From positions 62,001-126,000 of the forward strand of contig CAYWZO010000001.1 in the NCBI GenBank assembly GCA_964462865.1: a DNA stretch of 64,000 nucleotides, in the 5' to 3' direction. The notes beneath the pieces are model-generated. The model worked only from the letters and a program-made list of their open reading frames with translations. It was not told the origin of the DNA and ran no database searches. Positions 17,461 to 26,603 of this stretch are shown here, one piece after another. A program made the position numbers and the translations under genes. The DNA is from Fen-1077 sp964462865. Its GTDB lineage: Bacteria > Chloroflexota > Dehalococcoidia > Dehalococcoidales > RBG-16-60-22. The stretch's first letter is position 1. Each line of letters starts with the position of its first letter.

Positions 17461-17536
17461 TGGTGGGCGGTACAGGACTTGAACCTGTGACCTCCTGCGT
17501 GTGAAGCAGGCGCTCTAACCACTGAGCTAACCGCCC
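17461..17536 (-). tRNA. tRNA-Val (anticodon CAC)
   Basis: The minus strand forms a full cloverleaf: acceptor GGGCGGT pairs with ACCGCCC, the anticodon stem CCTGC/GCAGG encloses TTCACAC with anticodon CAC, and the T arm contains GGTTCAAGTCC. The discriminator A is followed by an encoded CCA (17461-17463). Length with CCA is 76. Confidence 0.95.
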
Positions 17537-17610
17537 GGATGGGAGTACTATTTATTGTACCCTTTCAAGGCCCCTTTGTAAATCTGAATCCGGGAGGGTA
17601 ATAGCGCCGG

Positions 17611-19995
17611 CTACTTCAGGTATTCAAATATCTTTATCTCCGGGGCCGTAGCGTTTTCAGCGTAAGGGACGTAGTACCTTGAAGTGTAGACCATCTTGTA
17701 ATCTGAAAGCGCTTCCAGGGGTACAGGGCTGACGAACGGGTTGCCACCGACGATATCATATTTCCCTGACGTTTGACTGGCAATAAAGTTCTGCGCCTCG
17801 CCATAATTATTGTATTGTTTGGCTGCGGTGACTATTTTGTAACGCACGCCACCTTTGACTGTCTCGTTATAAGTAAGAACGATGGGTTTCTCGCCGGTTG
17901 TTTCCTGACCATCGAAGTTAAACAGCCTGACCACCAGGCAGTTATAGTAGTCGGTATTAAGGAAGATTTTCCACGGTTTGATAATACCCTGCTCTTCGGT
18001 ATAATACACATTTATATACTTTTCCTGGTCTTTATCTGCCCAGGTGGCCAAAGCATGGAATTTCCCGGACCAAGCATTAACCATATCAAAATCGATGATT
18101 ATATAAGACGAGTCCAGCTCATCCATAATCTTATCGGCCGCCGCCTCCTCCTGGGACAGGAAGAGACTGGCCACCTTGATAATAGGCACCGGGTCCTGGG
18201 AGGGATTGGTCGAGGGGAGGCGGTGGGCTATCCGGGAAATCCAGTAGCCGTAGTCCCACCAGGCGGTGACGCCGTAAGCCGAGGCCGGGTACTCATAGTC
18301 TAAATCATAGACCTTATAATAGGCCCCGGGGTCTCCCAGGGGGTCCGGGGTATTATTCTTCATCCAGGTCAAAGATTCCTCCCAGCCATCCGAAGGGGCA
18401 TAGGGGGCTGCTGAAGCCGCATCCTTTGACTTGGTAACATTCCAGAAAGTTACCAGAGGAAGAACGATAATAATGGCTATTATCGTATAAGCCACGTACC
18501 GCGAGTTGTCAGATTCCTGCCGTCGTTTTTTCCTGGCCCCGGCGCTTTCCGCCTTGTCCTCTCCCGGACTACCGGCCTGCCTTTCAGCCAGTTTTTTCAA
18601 CCCCGCCCACCAGATAATCTCCCAGGAGATAAAAGCTGTAAGCAACGCGACGTTGACCACAGAATAATACGCGAATCGGCGCTGCACCAGCGTGGCGAAC
18701 AGCGTCACTAGAGACCAGACGATGAACAGCAGAATGAGTTCCTTTTGGCCATGGGCTTTGATAACCTGCCAGAGTAAAACGACCAGAGCGATGAGGCCGA
18801 AGCCGGGAATAGCCCAGTTTTTGGTGAGGAAAAAGCCTGTGGTGAAATTGCCCCAGGCAAGGGTAGTGGTAAAACTGCCATAGGGCGAAAGTAAGGGCTG
18901 CATTTCCTGTGTGGTCGTGGCGGTCGAGCCCCCTCCCGGTGCAAAGACGAAGAGGAAATTGTTCCATAAAGCGCTCACCGTATCCCGACCTACCGCGTAA
19001 AAAAGTCCGATGACTACGACGCCGATTGCGACCAGTGATAGCGGGTAATAATACGATTTCAGGCCACGGCCTAACATTAACCGTGAAAAACCGGTCAGGA
19101 CGAGGGGAACAAACACGGCGGCGGTCATGGCCAGGGACAGGTTCTTGTTAGGTGAAATCGGTAAAAAGATGATGAGGGCGACCACGAAAACAATGAAACT
19201 GACGATGCCCAGATGTTCCGAGGATTTCTGTCTGAAATGGTTGATAATAAACTGAATGAGCAGGTAAAGACAGATGATAAAGACAAAGAGCAGCGCCCCC
19301 ATCCAGGTGATGAGGTATATCCCCAGGAAAAGGCCTGCCAGGAGGCTGTAAACGAGCGGCCTGGCCAGGGCTTTGCGGTCGCCTTTCCTTAATTGCTCGA
19401 AAGTCAGCGGGTTCTGCCCCTCCCCGATAGCCCCGGCCGCTTGAAAAGCCAGAATCAGGAAGAGGATGGTCACCGTGCTGAAAAGGACCTCGGCGGGAGG
19501 GACGTCGGAGGAGCCCAGTATCGAGCGTCCCATGAACTCACCGGGCATAATACCCACCAGGAAAGCCGCCAGCAGGCCCGCCCAGCGGTTGAACAGCGCT
19601 TTGCCGATGAAGAAAACCGGGATAACCGTAAGCGCCGCTAAAATCGACGGCAAAAAGGTACTTACCAAATCTATCGTATGTTGCGTCGGTGAACCGAATC
19701 CGATGACCCAGGCGATAAAGGCCATCAGGTATTCAAAGAAATGGACACCCCCCGCAGAAGTACCTCCCCCAGGGTAGATATAGAAGGGGTCAAAGTCCGT
19801 GACATGGGGGAAATTGTAGGCCAGGCTGTCCACAAAGCGTACGTGATAGTAGGCATCGTTACTGGAAAGCTTGACCCACTCGCCGGTGAAGATGGAGTCG
19901 TAAGGGAGAGCGACGCGGAACAGCAAAGCCAGGGCAAAGAATAACACCACCAGGGCAACGATGACAATCTTTGCGGTTGATTTGCTCATGTTCAC
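17611..19995 (-). CDS. STT3/AglB-type oligosaccharyltransferase
   Basis: Integral membrane enzyme that moves a lipid-linked oligosaccharide onto asparagine in N-X-S/T sequons on the outer face. Of 794 residues, the first 470 or so hold about thirteen membrane helices, with the metal-binding SSNDAYYHVR near residue 45 and GSSDVPPAEV near 160. The C-terminal soluble domain has the hallmark WWDYGYW at about residues 580-586. A charged linker (about 485-510) separates the parts. This architecture is closest to archaeal AglB and the STT3 proteins of some Chloroflexota. No other glycosylation gene is in the window, so the lipid-linked glycan is made elsewhere. The start ATG may be at codon 1 or 3. 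Confidence 0.9.
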   Translation of the reverse strand: MNMSKSTAKIVIVALVVLFFALALLFRVALPYDSIFTGEWVKLSSNDAYYHVRFVDSLAYNFPHVTDFDPFYIYPGGGTSAGGVHFFEYLMAFIAWVIGFGSPTQHTIDLVSTFLPSILAALTVIPVFFIGKALFNRWAGLLAAFLVGIMPGEFMGRSILGSSDVPPAEVLFSTVTILFLILAFQAAGAIGEGQNPLTFEQLRKGDRKALARPLVYSLLAGLFLGIYLITWMGALLFVFIICLYLLIQFIINHFRQKSSEHLGIVSFIVFVVALIIFLPISPNKNLSLAMTAAVFVPLVLTGFSRLMLGRGLKSYYYPLSLVAIGVVVIGLFYAVGRDTVSALWNNFLFVFAPGGGSTATTTQEMQPLLSPYGSFTTTLAWGNFTTGFFLTKNWAIPGFGLIALVVLLWQVIKAHGQKELILLFIVWSLVTLFATLVQRRFAYYSVVNVALLTAFISWEIIWWAGLKKLAERQAGSPGEDKAESAGARKKRRQESDNSRYVAYTIIAIIIVLPLVTFWNVTKSKDAASAAPYAPSDGWEESLTWMKNNTPDPLGDPGAYYKVYDLDYEYPASAYGVTAWWDYGYWISRIAHRLPSTNPSQDPVPIIKVASLFLSQEEAAADKIMDELDSSYIIIDFDMVNAWSGKFHALATWADKDQEKYINVYYTEEQGIIKPWKIFLNTDYYNCLVVRLFNFDGQETTGEKPIVLTYNETVKGGVRYKIVTAAKQYNNYGEAQNFIASQTSGKYDIVGGNPFVSPVPLEALSDYKMVYTSRYYVPYAENATAPEIKIFEYLK

Positions 19996-20124
19996 GGCCC
20001 GCTTCAGGGCAACGCTCGAAACCCCTCGAGCGGAAACTTTAAGCCAATTATGACATATAATCCCTAGGCGGGCAAGTGATTGACCTCGATTAAGATTTCA
20101 TGCTGTTTATATCGGTAAACAGGT

Positions 20125-20979
20125 TTACCTGTTCCCTGGCCCCGTCAATCCCCTGAAGCCGCCATCGTCATAACGGTTCAGCGGTACACCCCCGCCCACA
20201 ATCAGCGCCTGGCCGGTGATGAAGGAAGATAGCTCCGAAGACAGGAAAAGCACGGCGTTGGCGATATCTTCCGGCAGGCCGACTCTCCCCAGCGGTGTGG
20301 ACTGGCCCAACCGGTCGAGCGCGGCGCCCCTTTCCTCCTGGGGGACCATGCTTAATACCGGGTCCCAGAACGGCGTCTTGACCGGTCCCGGCAGAATCGC
20401 ATTGACGTTGATATTGTGGGGGGCCAGTTCATAGGCCAGGTTAACAGTTAGCCCCAGGATGCCAGCTTTGGCCGAGTGGTATTCGGGGGCGGGGCCGGGG
20501 GGACTGTAGACACCCAGCGAAGAAATGAGGACTATTTTGCCGTATTTCTGCGCTATCATGTGCGGGGCCACTCCTTTACAGAAAAAGACATGCCCTTTCA
20601 GGTTCAGGGCCATCATCAAATCATAATGCCCTTCCTCGATATACTGGATGCCCCTTTTAGGCCTTCCCCCGGCACTTTCCCTGCCTTTGACGACGCTGCC
20701 CCCCGCGCAGCCGACCAGTATGTCCACCCTGCCGAACTTTTTCACCGTCCGGTCAACGCAGTCCCTGATTTGCTTCAGGTCGGTGATATCACATTTGATA
20801 AAGATACATTCCTTGCCTTTTCGGGTGGCCTCCGCCGCCGTTTTCTTTCCCTCTACTTCGTTGATATCGGCGATGACGCAGGAGCAGCCCTCCCCGGCAA
20901 AGAGAAAGGCGGTTGACCTCCCCATCCCCGTGGCCCCGCCGTTGATAATGGCGACTCTCCCGGTCAGCAGTTCTTTCAT
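20125..20979 (-). CDS. Short-chain dehydrogenase/reductase
   Basis: NAD(P)-dependent oxidoreductase of the SDR superfamily. The ATG at 20979 is chosen because AGGAGG lies six bases upstream; an earlier in-frame start six codons before it has none. The cofactor loop is NGGATGMG, with asparagine in place of the common threonine. The catalytic residues are S in LISSLG and Y-K in YHSAKAG. A short insert (GRESAGGRPKRG) lies after the NAG-equivalent CAGG. Length is 284. It stands alone, divergent from the TetR-exporter operon, so the TetR operator region could also affect it. Confidence 0.85.
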   Translation of the reverse strand: MKELLTGRVAIINGGATGMGRSTAFLFAGEGCSCVIADINEVEGKKTAAEATRKGKECIFIKCDITDLKQIRDCVDRTVKKFGRVDILVGCAGGSVVKGRESAGGRPKRGIQYIEEGHYDLMMALNLKGHVFFCKGVAPHMIAQKYGKIVLISSLGVYSPPGPAPEYHSAKAGILGLTVNLAYELAPHNINVNAILPGPVKTPFWDPVLSMVPQEERGAALDRLGQSTPLGRVGLPEDIANAVLFLSSELSSFITGQALIVGGGVPLNRYDDGGFRGLTGPGNR

Positions 20980-21089
20980 TTCTTCCCTCCTGTGCAAGAT
21001 AACGGCAGGTGTTTTTCAAGATAAATCAGCCACATCATAGCGCAGCACGGGAAATTCATCAAGGGAAGAGGGTATATTAACCGGAACTA

Positions 21090-21150
21090 TTGACATCAGC
21101 TTATTCCATGTTAAAATAAATAATGAATGAACATTCATTCATTATTTATT
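21090..21150 (+). promoter_or_regulatory. TetR promoter with a long perfect palindromic operator
   Basis: TTGACA at 21090-21095 and TAAAAT at 21112-21117 are 16 bases apart. Overlapping the -10 box is a perfect inverted repeat with 16-base arms, AATAAATAATGAATGA (21115-21130) and TCATTCATTATTTATT (21135-21150), around ACAT. The core TGAATGA-N4-TCATTCA has the form of TetR-family operators. It ends eight bases before the TetR start codon, so the protein very probably represses itself and the exporter. Confidence 0.75.
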
Positions 21151-21158
21151 AAGGTAAT

Positions 21159-21821
21159 ATGTCGGCGATGACCGACAGAGCGTCCCGGAAAAAACAGATT
21201 ACGGCGAAGCGCCGGGGGCAGATCCTTAAGGCAGGCATAGAAGTCTTTACCCGGAAGGGCTTTACGGCAGCCACCGTACCGGAAATCGCCCGCCTGGCCG
21301 GTATCGCCACCGGCACCATCTATCTCTACTACCCATCCAAACGCGCCCTGTTTATCGCCGCGATAAAGGACCTCATCATCACCGCGCCTTTGCTCGACCT
21401 TATCTATCGTATCCCGAAGGAAAATATCGCCGTTGTTTTCGGGCAGATTATGCAGAACCGGTTCGACCTTATCCAGGGCGAAGAGATGTCCCGGATGCCC
21501 ACGCTAATGGGTGAAGTCCTGCGCGACCCGGAGCTGAAAGCTATCTTAAATAGAGAGTTCCTGAAGCCTTTGATGACGCAAATGGAAGGCATCTACCGCG
21601 CCATGGAGCCACCAGGTGAACCATTCCGCACCGAGCCTGCTGTTGCCGTCAGGGCTGTGGCCGGGCTTATTATCGGCTTTCTCATGCTCGGGCTTCTGGA
21701 AGGCGAAAACAGCCCCCTAGAACATCTACCGCGGGAAAAGGTCGCGGCGGACACGGTAAATTTCATCCTGCACGGCTTGATGGGTGGTGAAAATGTTGAT
21801 TTCAAACAGGAGGAGCGATGA
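21159..21821 (+). CDS. TetR family transcriptional regulator
   Basis: A 220-residue repressor. The N-terminal helix-turn-helix (about residues 12-58) reads AGIEVFTRKGFTAATVPEIARLAG then TGTIYLYYPSKRALF. The rest is the variable ligand-binding part. It starts just after the long palindrome described upstream, which implies autoregulation. Its stop overlaps the ATG of the ABC ATPase by four bases, so regulator and exporter are one operon, a layout typical of drug or lipid efflux genes controlled by their substrate. Confidence 0.88.
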   Translation: MSAMTDRASRKKQITAKRRGQILKAGIEVFTRKGFTAATVPEIARLAGIATGTIYLYYPSKRALFIAAIKDLIITAPLLDLIYRIPKENIAVVFGQIMQNRFDLIQGEEMSRMPTLMGEVLRDPELKAILNREFLKPLMTQMEGIYRAMEPPGEPFRTEPAVAVRAVAGLIIGFLMLGLLEGENSPLEHLPREKVAADTVNFILHGLMGGENVDFKQEER

Positions 21822-22567
21822 TGGATAATGCCATCAGTGTTGAGAATTTAAGCTTTAATTACGGCGGCCTTAGAGTCATCGACGGCATGTCCCTGGAAAT
21901 CCCGTCCGGTACGAGCTTCGGGCTGCTGGGGCCGAACGGCGCCGGCAAGACCACGCTGATACGCCTGCTGGTGGGACTGCTGAAGCCGGCCGCCGGCAGT
22001 ATCCGCTGCCTGGGCAAGGCCCCTTCGCGGGCTAATGCGCGGTCGGTCGGCTACATGCCCCAGCTGCCGGCGCTCTACGCCGAGCTTTCCGTGGAGCAGA
22101 ATATCGACTTTTTCGCCCGGATTTATGGGTTGAAGGACAATAAACAACGGGTGCCGCGCGTGGCCGAGGTCGTCAGGCTGGTTGACCTCTGGGAGAAGCG
22201 GAAAACACAGGTGATGAAATTGAGCGGGGGCATGAAGCAGCGGGTCAGCCTGGGCTGCGCCATCGTCCACCGGCCGCCGCTGATTTTCCTGGACGAGCCC
22301 ACCGTGGGACTTGACCCGGAGCTCCGGGTGCATTTCTGGGACTACTTCACGGGCCTGACCCGGAACGGCGCGACCCTTATCGTCTCCAGCCACACCATGG
22401 ATGACGCTGCCCACTGCGAGAAGCTCGTTTTCCTGCGGCAGGGCCGGATTATCGCGCTGGGCTCGCCGGCCGAGCTCCGGGCCGCCACCGGCGCGGCGGA
22501 GGCATCTCTGGAGGATGCCTTCCTCCACTTCATCAAACTCGGGGAGGTGCCGCAAAATGACGAGTAG
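21818..22567 (+). CDS. ABC-2 type exporter, ATP-binding protein
   Basis: Cytoplasmic ATPase of an ABC-2 exporter (drug, lipid or polysaccharide). Walker A is GPNGAGKTT (about residues 39-47), the signature LSGGMKQRVSLGCA and Walker B LIFLDEPTVGLDPE, with the switch histidine in SSHTMDD. Length is 249. It overlaps TetR by four bases and the permease by eleven, so the three are translationally coupled. AGGAGCG lies before the ATG. Confidence 0.9.
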   Translation: MMDNAISVENLSFNYGGLRVIDGMSLEIPSGTSFGLLGPNGAGKTTLIRLLVGLLKPAAGSIRCLGKAPSRANARSVGYMPQLPALYAELSVEQNIDFFARIYGLKDNKQRVPRVAEVVRLVDLWEKRKTQVMKLSGGMKQRVSLGCAIVHRPPLIFLDEPTVGLDPELRVHFWDYFTGLTRNGATLIVSSHTMDDAAHCEKLVFLRQGRIIALGSPAELRAATGAAEASLEDAFLHFIKLGEVPQNDE

Positions 22568-23291
22568 CACTTTTACCATCGCCCACCGCATCATCATCCA
22601 GATGGTGCGCGACCGCCGCACCATCGGCCTGCTCATCATCGCCCCGCTTATCATCGCCAGCATCGTGGGGGTCAGCACCCCGGATAAAAGCGTGCTGGAC
22701 TATATCGCTCCGGCCATACTGGCCATGCTGATTCTGTTTTTCGGCTTTCTCCTGACCGGCATCAGTGTCCTGCGGGAGCGCTCCCAGGGCACGCTGGAGC
22801 GCCTGATGGCCTCGCCGGTCACGCGTCTGGACATCGTGGGGGGCTACCTTCTCGGCTTTCTGCTCTTTGCCCTTCTCCAGACCCTGATTATCTTTTTCTA
22901 CATGGTCTACATCATCAAGGTCAACTACCTGGGTGACCTGTGGCAAATCCTCGTTTTCCAGGTGCTCATCGGCATCGGCGCCGTCTGCCTGGGGACTTTT
23001 TTCTCCGTCTTCGCCCGGAACGAGTTCCAGATGATGCAGTTCATCCCTTTGATTATCGTTCCCCAGATGTTCCTCTGCGGGCTGCTCTGGCCGATGGAAC
23101 AGATGCCGGGCTATCTCCAGTGGATAGCCAAGTTCCTGCCCCTGACGTATGGCGTGGAAGGAATCAGGGCTTTGATGCTCCAGGGGCAAAGCCTGCTGGA
23201 CATCGGCAAGGACATCGGCATTCTGGCGGCCTACGCGGTGGGACTGCTGGTACTGGCGGCCGTGACTTTAAGGCGCGGCACGGCGGCGTGA
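22557..23291 (+). CDS. ABC-2 type exporter, permease
   Basis: Membrane subunit of 244 residues, partner of the preceding ATPase. I chose ATG 22557, preceded by GGGGAGGTG and overlapping the ATPase stop; the open frame upstream of it is the other strand of reading through the ATPase gene. Six hydrophobic segments fit an ABC-2 permease (for example IAPAILAMLILFFGFLLTG, and FIPLIIVPQMFLCGLLWPM). The amphipathic RERSQGTLERLMASPVTR between helices 2 and 3 is a family mark. Substrate unknown. Confidence 0.87.
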   Translation: MTSSTFTIAHRIIIQMVRDRRTIGLLIIAPLIIASIVGVSTPDKSVLDYIAPAILAMLILFFGFLLTGISVLRERSQGTLERLMASPVTRLDIVGGYLLGFLLFALLQTLIIFFYMVYIIKVNYLGDLWQILVFQVLIGIGAVCLGTFFSVFARNEFQMMQFIPLIIVPQMFLCGLLWPMEQMPGYLQWIAKFLPLTYGVEGIRALMLQGQSLLDIGKDIGILAAYAVGLLVLAAVTLRRGTAA

Positions 23292-23372
23292 CAGCCGTAA
23301 GCGGCGGCATCGCAAGCTACATGGTTGATACTGGTGGGGTAATTGAGCCGGGATTCTCTACCGGGAGAAAGA

Positions 23373-23901
23373 CTACGCCTGAAGTTCGTCCAGTATGATT
23401 CCTGTCGTCCAGATGACCGTCTGGATGATGGCGCAGCCGTGGGTTACCTGCAGGAAATCGTTACTGTCTTTATCATCCGTCAGGTTCCAGACCCTCCCGA
23501 AGTATTTGTTTAGAATGTCCCGGCACAATATGGAGTTATATTCCTGATAAAACCTGTCGAGCAGGGCGCCCCGTATCGTGGCGCAGACAGCGCGCAAACG
23601 GGCCTCGTTCTGGCTTTCCCGGGTAAGCACCCAGCACCATTCCCATGGCTATCATGCTGCTGATTATGGCGCCGCAGGTGCCATCGATGACCAGGGCAGT
23701 CCCGCCGGTAAAACCGCCTGTCCCGGCAAAAAACTTATCATCCATACCCTCCGGAATCACTTCCAGGCCTCCCCATCTCAAGGCATGGATGATAGCTAAA
23801 AACGTACACTGGCCGCAGCCCTTGAACTGCGCTTCGTATTCGACCGCCAGTTCCTCGGCTTTTTTAACGATTTCCTGTTTCGACTTTTTAAGCTTCGCCA
23901 C
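23373..23901 (-). pseudogene. C_GCAxxG_C_C family protein, frameshifted
   Basis: Two minus-strand frames together cover the full length of the intact paralogue at 25581-26120. The first (from 23901) carries KGCGQCTFLAII and DGTCGAIISSMIAMGMVLG; homology then jumps to the other frame, LTRESQNEARLRAVCATIRG to HGCAIIQTVIWTTGIILDEL. The break is near 23622-23635 and needs only one inserted or lost base. The family is a putative redox-active or Fe-S-binding protein with conserved cysteines, all of which survive across the two frames. Either recent decay or an assembly error explains it. It faces away from the intact copy. Confidence 0.75.
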
Positions 23902-23977
23902 GCAGAGCCACTTCCGTTTATTTTTACCCGCCCGGGTGCCGGCCGGCCACCAGGCCTATGGCGCGGCGGAAAACCGG

Positions 23978-24265
23978 CTACGAGTGATTGTTCTCAAACT
24001 CCTTTTTAACCAGGGTGATGAACTGCTCGGTCATTGCGTGCTCCGGGGCATCCGTACGGATAAGAACATCCGCCCCCACGTATAATTCACCGGGGAGCGG
24101 CAGTGGTTTCAGCCTACCGCTCGAAATTTCCTGGGCCACGCTTTTCAGGTGGTACAGCCCCATCCCCTTGCCGCTTTCCACCAGACTCCTGCCCCACTCC
24201 GGACTGTTGACCTCCACCACGATGGGTACCGGTATATTACAGCCCCTGATTTTAAACTTAAGGAA
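23978..24265 (-). pseudogene. LysR-type regulator, C-terminal remnant
   Basis: The minus-strand frame ending at 23978 reads as the last third of a LysR substrate-binding domain: VPIVVEVNSPEWGRSLVESGKGMGLYHLK-like text in frame, then SSGRLKPLPL and a final helix TEQFITLVKKEF. Nothing remains of the N-terminal DNA-binding domain. Its homology runs up to about 24262, exactly where the LivG remnant begins on the other strand. That end-to-end meeting of two truncated genes marks a deletion or rearrangement point, or an assembly join. Confidence 0.6.
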
Positions 24266-24810
24266 AAAATATTACCGGTATGAAGCCGTATACAATCTGC
24301 CGGATGGGCATTGCCAGGACTTTCCAAACGGTGAAAATCTTCGGCCACCTGCCGGTTTTCGATAACGTGAGAGTCGGTTCGCTTTTCGGGACATCGGAAA
24401 AAATCTCGGTGGCGGAGGCAGAAAGGGAAACGGCCGAGCTCCTGGAGTTCGTTAATCTATCGAATTTAAGCCACACCCTGGCCAAAGACCTGACGCTGGC
24501 CAACCAGAAACGGCTGGAAGTCGCGCGCGCCCTGGCCACCCGGCCGGAGCTGCTCTTGCTGGATGAGATGATGGCCGGGCTGACCCATACCGAGGTAGCC
24601 CAGGCCATGGAACTGGTGAAAAGGATACGTGATAAAGGGATTACTATCGTGATGATTGAGCATGTCATGAAAGCCATTATGAACGTCTGTGACCGGATAA
24701 TTGTGCTGCACCACGGCAAAAAAATTGCCGAAGGCACGCCGCAAGAGATTGCCAGCAGCCAGACTGTTGTGGAGGTATATCTGGGTGAACAGTCCGATAC
24801 TGGAAGTTGA
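24262..24810 (+). pseudogene. Branched-chain amino acid ABC ATPase LivG, 5' truncated
   Basis: The frame matches the second half of LivG, starting with GKNITGMKPY just after a stop codon at 24259-24261. Present are ICRMGIARTFQ, the Walker B-like LLLLDEMMAGL and the terminal YLGEQ. The whole first third, including Walker A, is missing, and the signature region reads LTLANQKRLEVARAL, as in many LivG proteins. Without Walker A it cannot bind ATP normally. An ATG at 24280 could still be used. It overlaps the intact LivF start by 26 bases, so the old operon order is kept. Confidence 0.72.
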
Positions 24811-25504
24811 CCACATTAATGCCTTTTACGGCCAGGTCCAGGTTCTGTGGGATGTGTGTGTCAAAATCAACGAGGGGGAAATAGTCGCCCTCATCGGGGC
24901 CAACGGCGCCGGCAAGACAACCCTTCTGCACACTATTTCCGGCCTGCTACGCCCGGCCTCCGGTACGATATCCTTTCTCGGCCGGAGAATTGACGGCCTG
25001 GCACCTCATACCATCGTGGAACTCGGGGTCTCCCATATTCCCGAGGGCAGGAGGCTTTTCACCGATATGTCGGTGCAGGAAAACCTGGAAATGGGTGCTT
25101 ACACCGGTCGCGCCTGGAAACTCCGGGAGGAAACCATCGCGCAGGTCTACCAGGTCTTCCCCATTTTGAAGGAGAGAAGCCGGCAGCTGGCCAGGATTTT
25201 AAGCGGCGGCGAGCAGCAGATGCTGGCCATGGGGCGCGGGCTGATGTCCCGCCCGAAACTGTGCATCATCGATGAGCCTTCCAACGGGCTGGCGCCGCGC
25301 CTGGTGACGGAGGTCTTTCAAATCGTTAAGTCCCTCCGCGAGCGTGGTATCACCATCCTGCTCATCGAGCAGAACGTCCGGCAGACCCTGGAGATAGCCG
25401 ACCGCGCCTGCGTCCTGGAAAACGGCCGCATTACTCTGGAGGGGTGCTGCGACGATCTTATCAAGAGCGACCATATCAGGAAAGCCTATCTGGGGTTGAG
25501 TTAA
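24785..25504 (+). CDS. livF: Branched-chain amino acid-type ABC ATPase LivF
   Basis: ATPase subunit of a LIV-type importer for branched-chain amino acids, amides or aromatic acids. GTG 24785 is chosen: GGAGG lies ten bases upstream and the text NSPILEVDHINAFYG is the usual LivF N-terminus. Walker A GANGAGKTT is at about residues 38-46, the signature ILSGGEQQMLAMGRGLM and Walker B LCIIDEPSNGLAP follow. Length is 239, complete. Its LivG partner is truncated and no LivH, LivM or binding protein is in the window, so it may be functionally orphaned. Confidence 0.88.
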   Translation: MNSPILEVDHINAFYGQVQVLWDVCVKINEGEIVALIGANGAGKTTLLHTISGLLRPASGTISFLGRRIDGLAPHTIVELGVSHIPEGRRLFTDMSVQENLEMGAYTGRAWKLREETIAQVYQVFPILKERSRQLARILSGGEQQMLAMGRGLMSRPKLCIIDEPSNGLAPRLVTEVFQIVKSLRERGITILLIEQNVRQTLEIADRACVLENGRITLEGCCDDLIKSDHIRKAYLGLS

Positions 25505-25580
25505 ATCAGCGAGGAGCTATAAAATTGTCCGGGTCAGCGGTTCACCGGCGTTTTCCCGGATGACGATACAGGGGGTAGTG

Positions 25581-26120
25581 ATGGTGCCATTGAAAAAGAC
25601 AAAAAAGGAAATTGTCTCCAAGGCGAAAGAACTGGCGGTGGCCCATGAGGCGCGGTTCAAGGGTTGCGGGGAATGTACGTTCCTGGCCATCATTGATGCC
25701 CTCCGCTGGGGAGGTATTGAGCTCATCACGGAAGATGAGGAGAAAAAGCTCTTCCCCGGTATATCCATGCTGACCGCCGGCGTCTGCATGACGGGAGAAG
25801 GCACCTGCGGCGCCGTCGCCAGCAGCGCCATGGCGCTCGGTCTGGCCCTGGGGGTGCCCATGGACGGCGCTGATGTCGATGCGGCGCGCCAGGCAGCGGC
25901 TACCGTCCGGGATACACTTTTGAAAAAATATTTTAAAAAATATGGCTCGATTCTCTGCAAGGACGTACAGCGAAAATATTTCGGGAAAGCCTGGAACCTG
26001 GCCGATGACGAGATGACCCAAGAGTTTTTGGGCATCACGCGCGGCTGCACCATTATAGAGACCGCGGCGCTGACCACCGGAATTATCCTGGACGAACTGG
26101 AGAAGTTAAGAGCCATTTAA
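25581..26120 (+). CDS. C_GCAxxG_C_C family putative redox protein
   Basis: A 179-residue protein of the C_GCAxxG_C_C family, named for its conserved cysteines and thought to be redox-active or Fe-S binding. Cysteines lie in FKGCGECTFLAII (about residues 24-36), GEGTCGAVASSAMALG, SILCKD and TRGCTIIETAALTTG. ATG 25581 is preferred because GGGGG lies six bases upstream; an earlier ATG at 25560 is also open. It follows LivF by 76 bases and is the intact twin of the frameshifted gene at 23373. Function is unknown. Confidence 0.8.
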   Translation: MVPLKKTKKEIVSKAKELAVAHEARFKGCGECTFLAIIDALRWGGIELITEDEEKKLFPGISMLTAGVCMTGEGTCGAVASSAMALGLALGVPMDGADVDAARQAAATVRDTLLKKYFKKYGSILCKDVQRKYFGKAWNLADDEMTQEFLGITRGCTIIETAALTTGIILDELEKLRAI

Positions 26121-26603
26121 CTATCTGAACAACCATGCCGGCAACCGAGAAGCCGTGAAAGTGACCCTACGAATTTCCCGCTCTTTAACGTTTATCCGCT
26201 CGGTAGATGACAGACAGTATGATAACTGATTTCCTTCAGTACCANNNNNNNNNNNNNNNNNNNNNNNNNNNNNNNNNNNNNNNNNNNNNNNNNNNNNNNN
26301 NNNNNNNNNNNNNNNNNNNNNNNNNNNNNNNNNNNNNNNNNNNNTTTTTTCACGAAAAGGGGATTAGCGTTTTCTTTTCAACCAACCCCTGGCGAGAGAT
26401 GTTCCTGAACGGGAATGCCCCAACATGAACCAATCCGTGAGGTAAGTCTTACCGTGCCCCAACTGACGTTAAGCAAGCATGCGCCTTGACACCTGAAGCC
26501 ATGGCTTCTCTACCGTAAAAAGGGGGGAAGGAACCTATCAGGCATATATGTTGGAATTACTAACTGTTAGCGTTCCGTCCAGTACAGAAGGAGACAAATA
26601 GTC
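26121..26603. other. Intergenic region with a 100-base scaffold gap
   Basis: Bases 26245-26344 are all N, a fixed-length placeholder between contigs. I see no coding sequence on either side between the flanking genes. At 26441-26453 there is a perfect inverted repeat, GGTAAG-T-CTTACC. AAGGAGA near 26587 belongs to the next gene. Linkage across the gap rests on scaffolding only. Confidence 0.9.

Noticed and set aside
24280..24810. LivG as a working ABC ATPase
   Set aside because: An ATG and full C-terminal half exist, but Walker A and the first third are absent and a stop codon lies directly before the homologous start.
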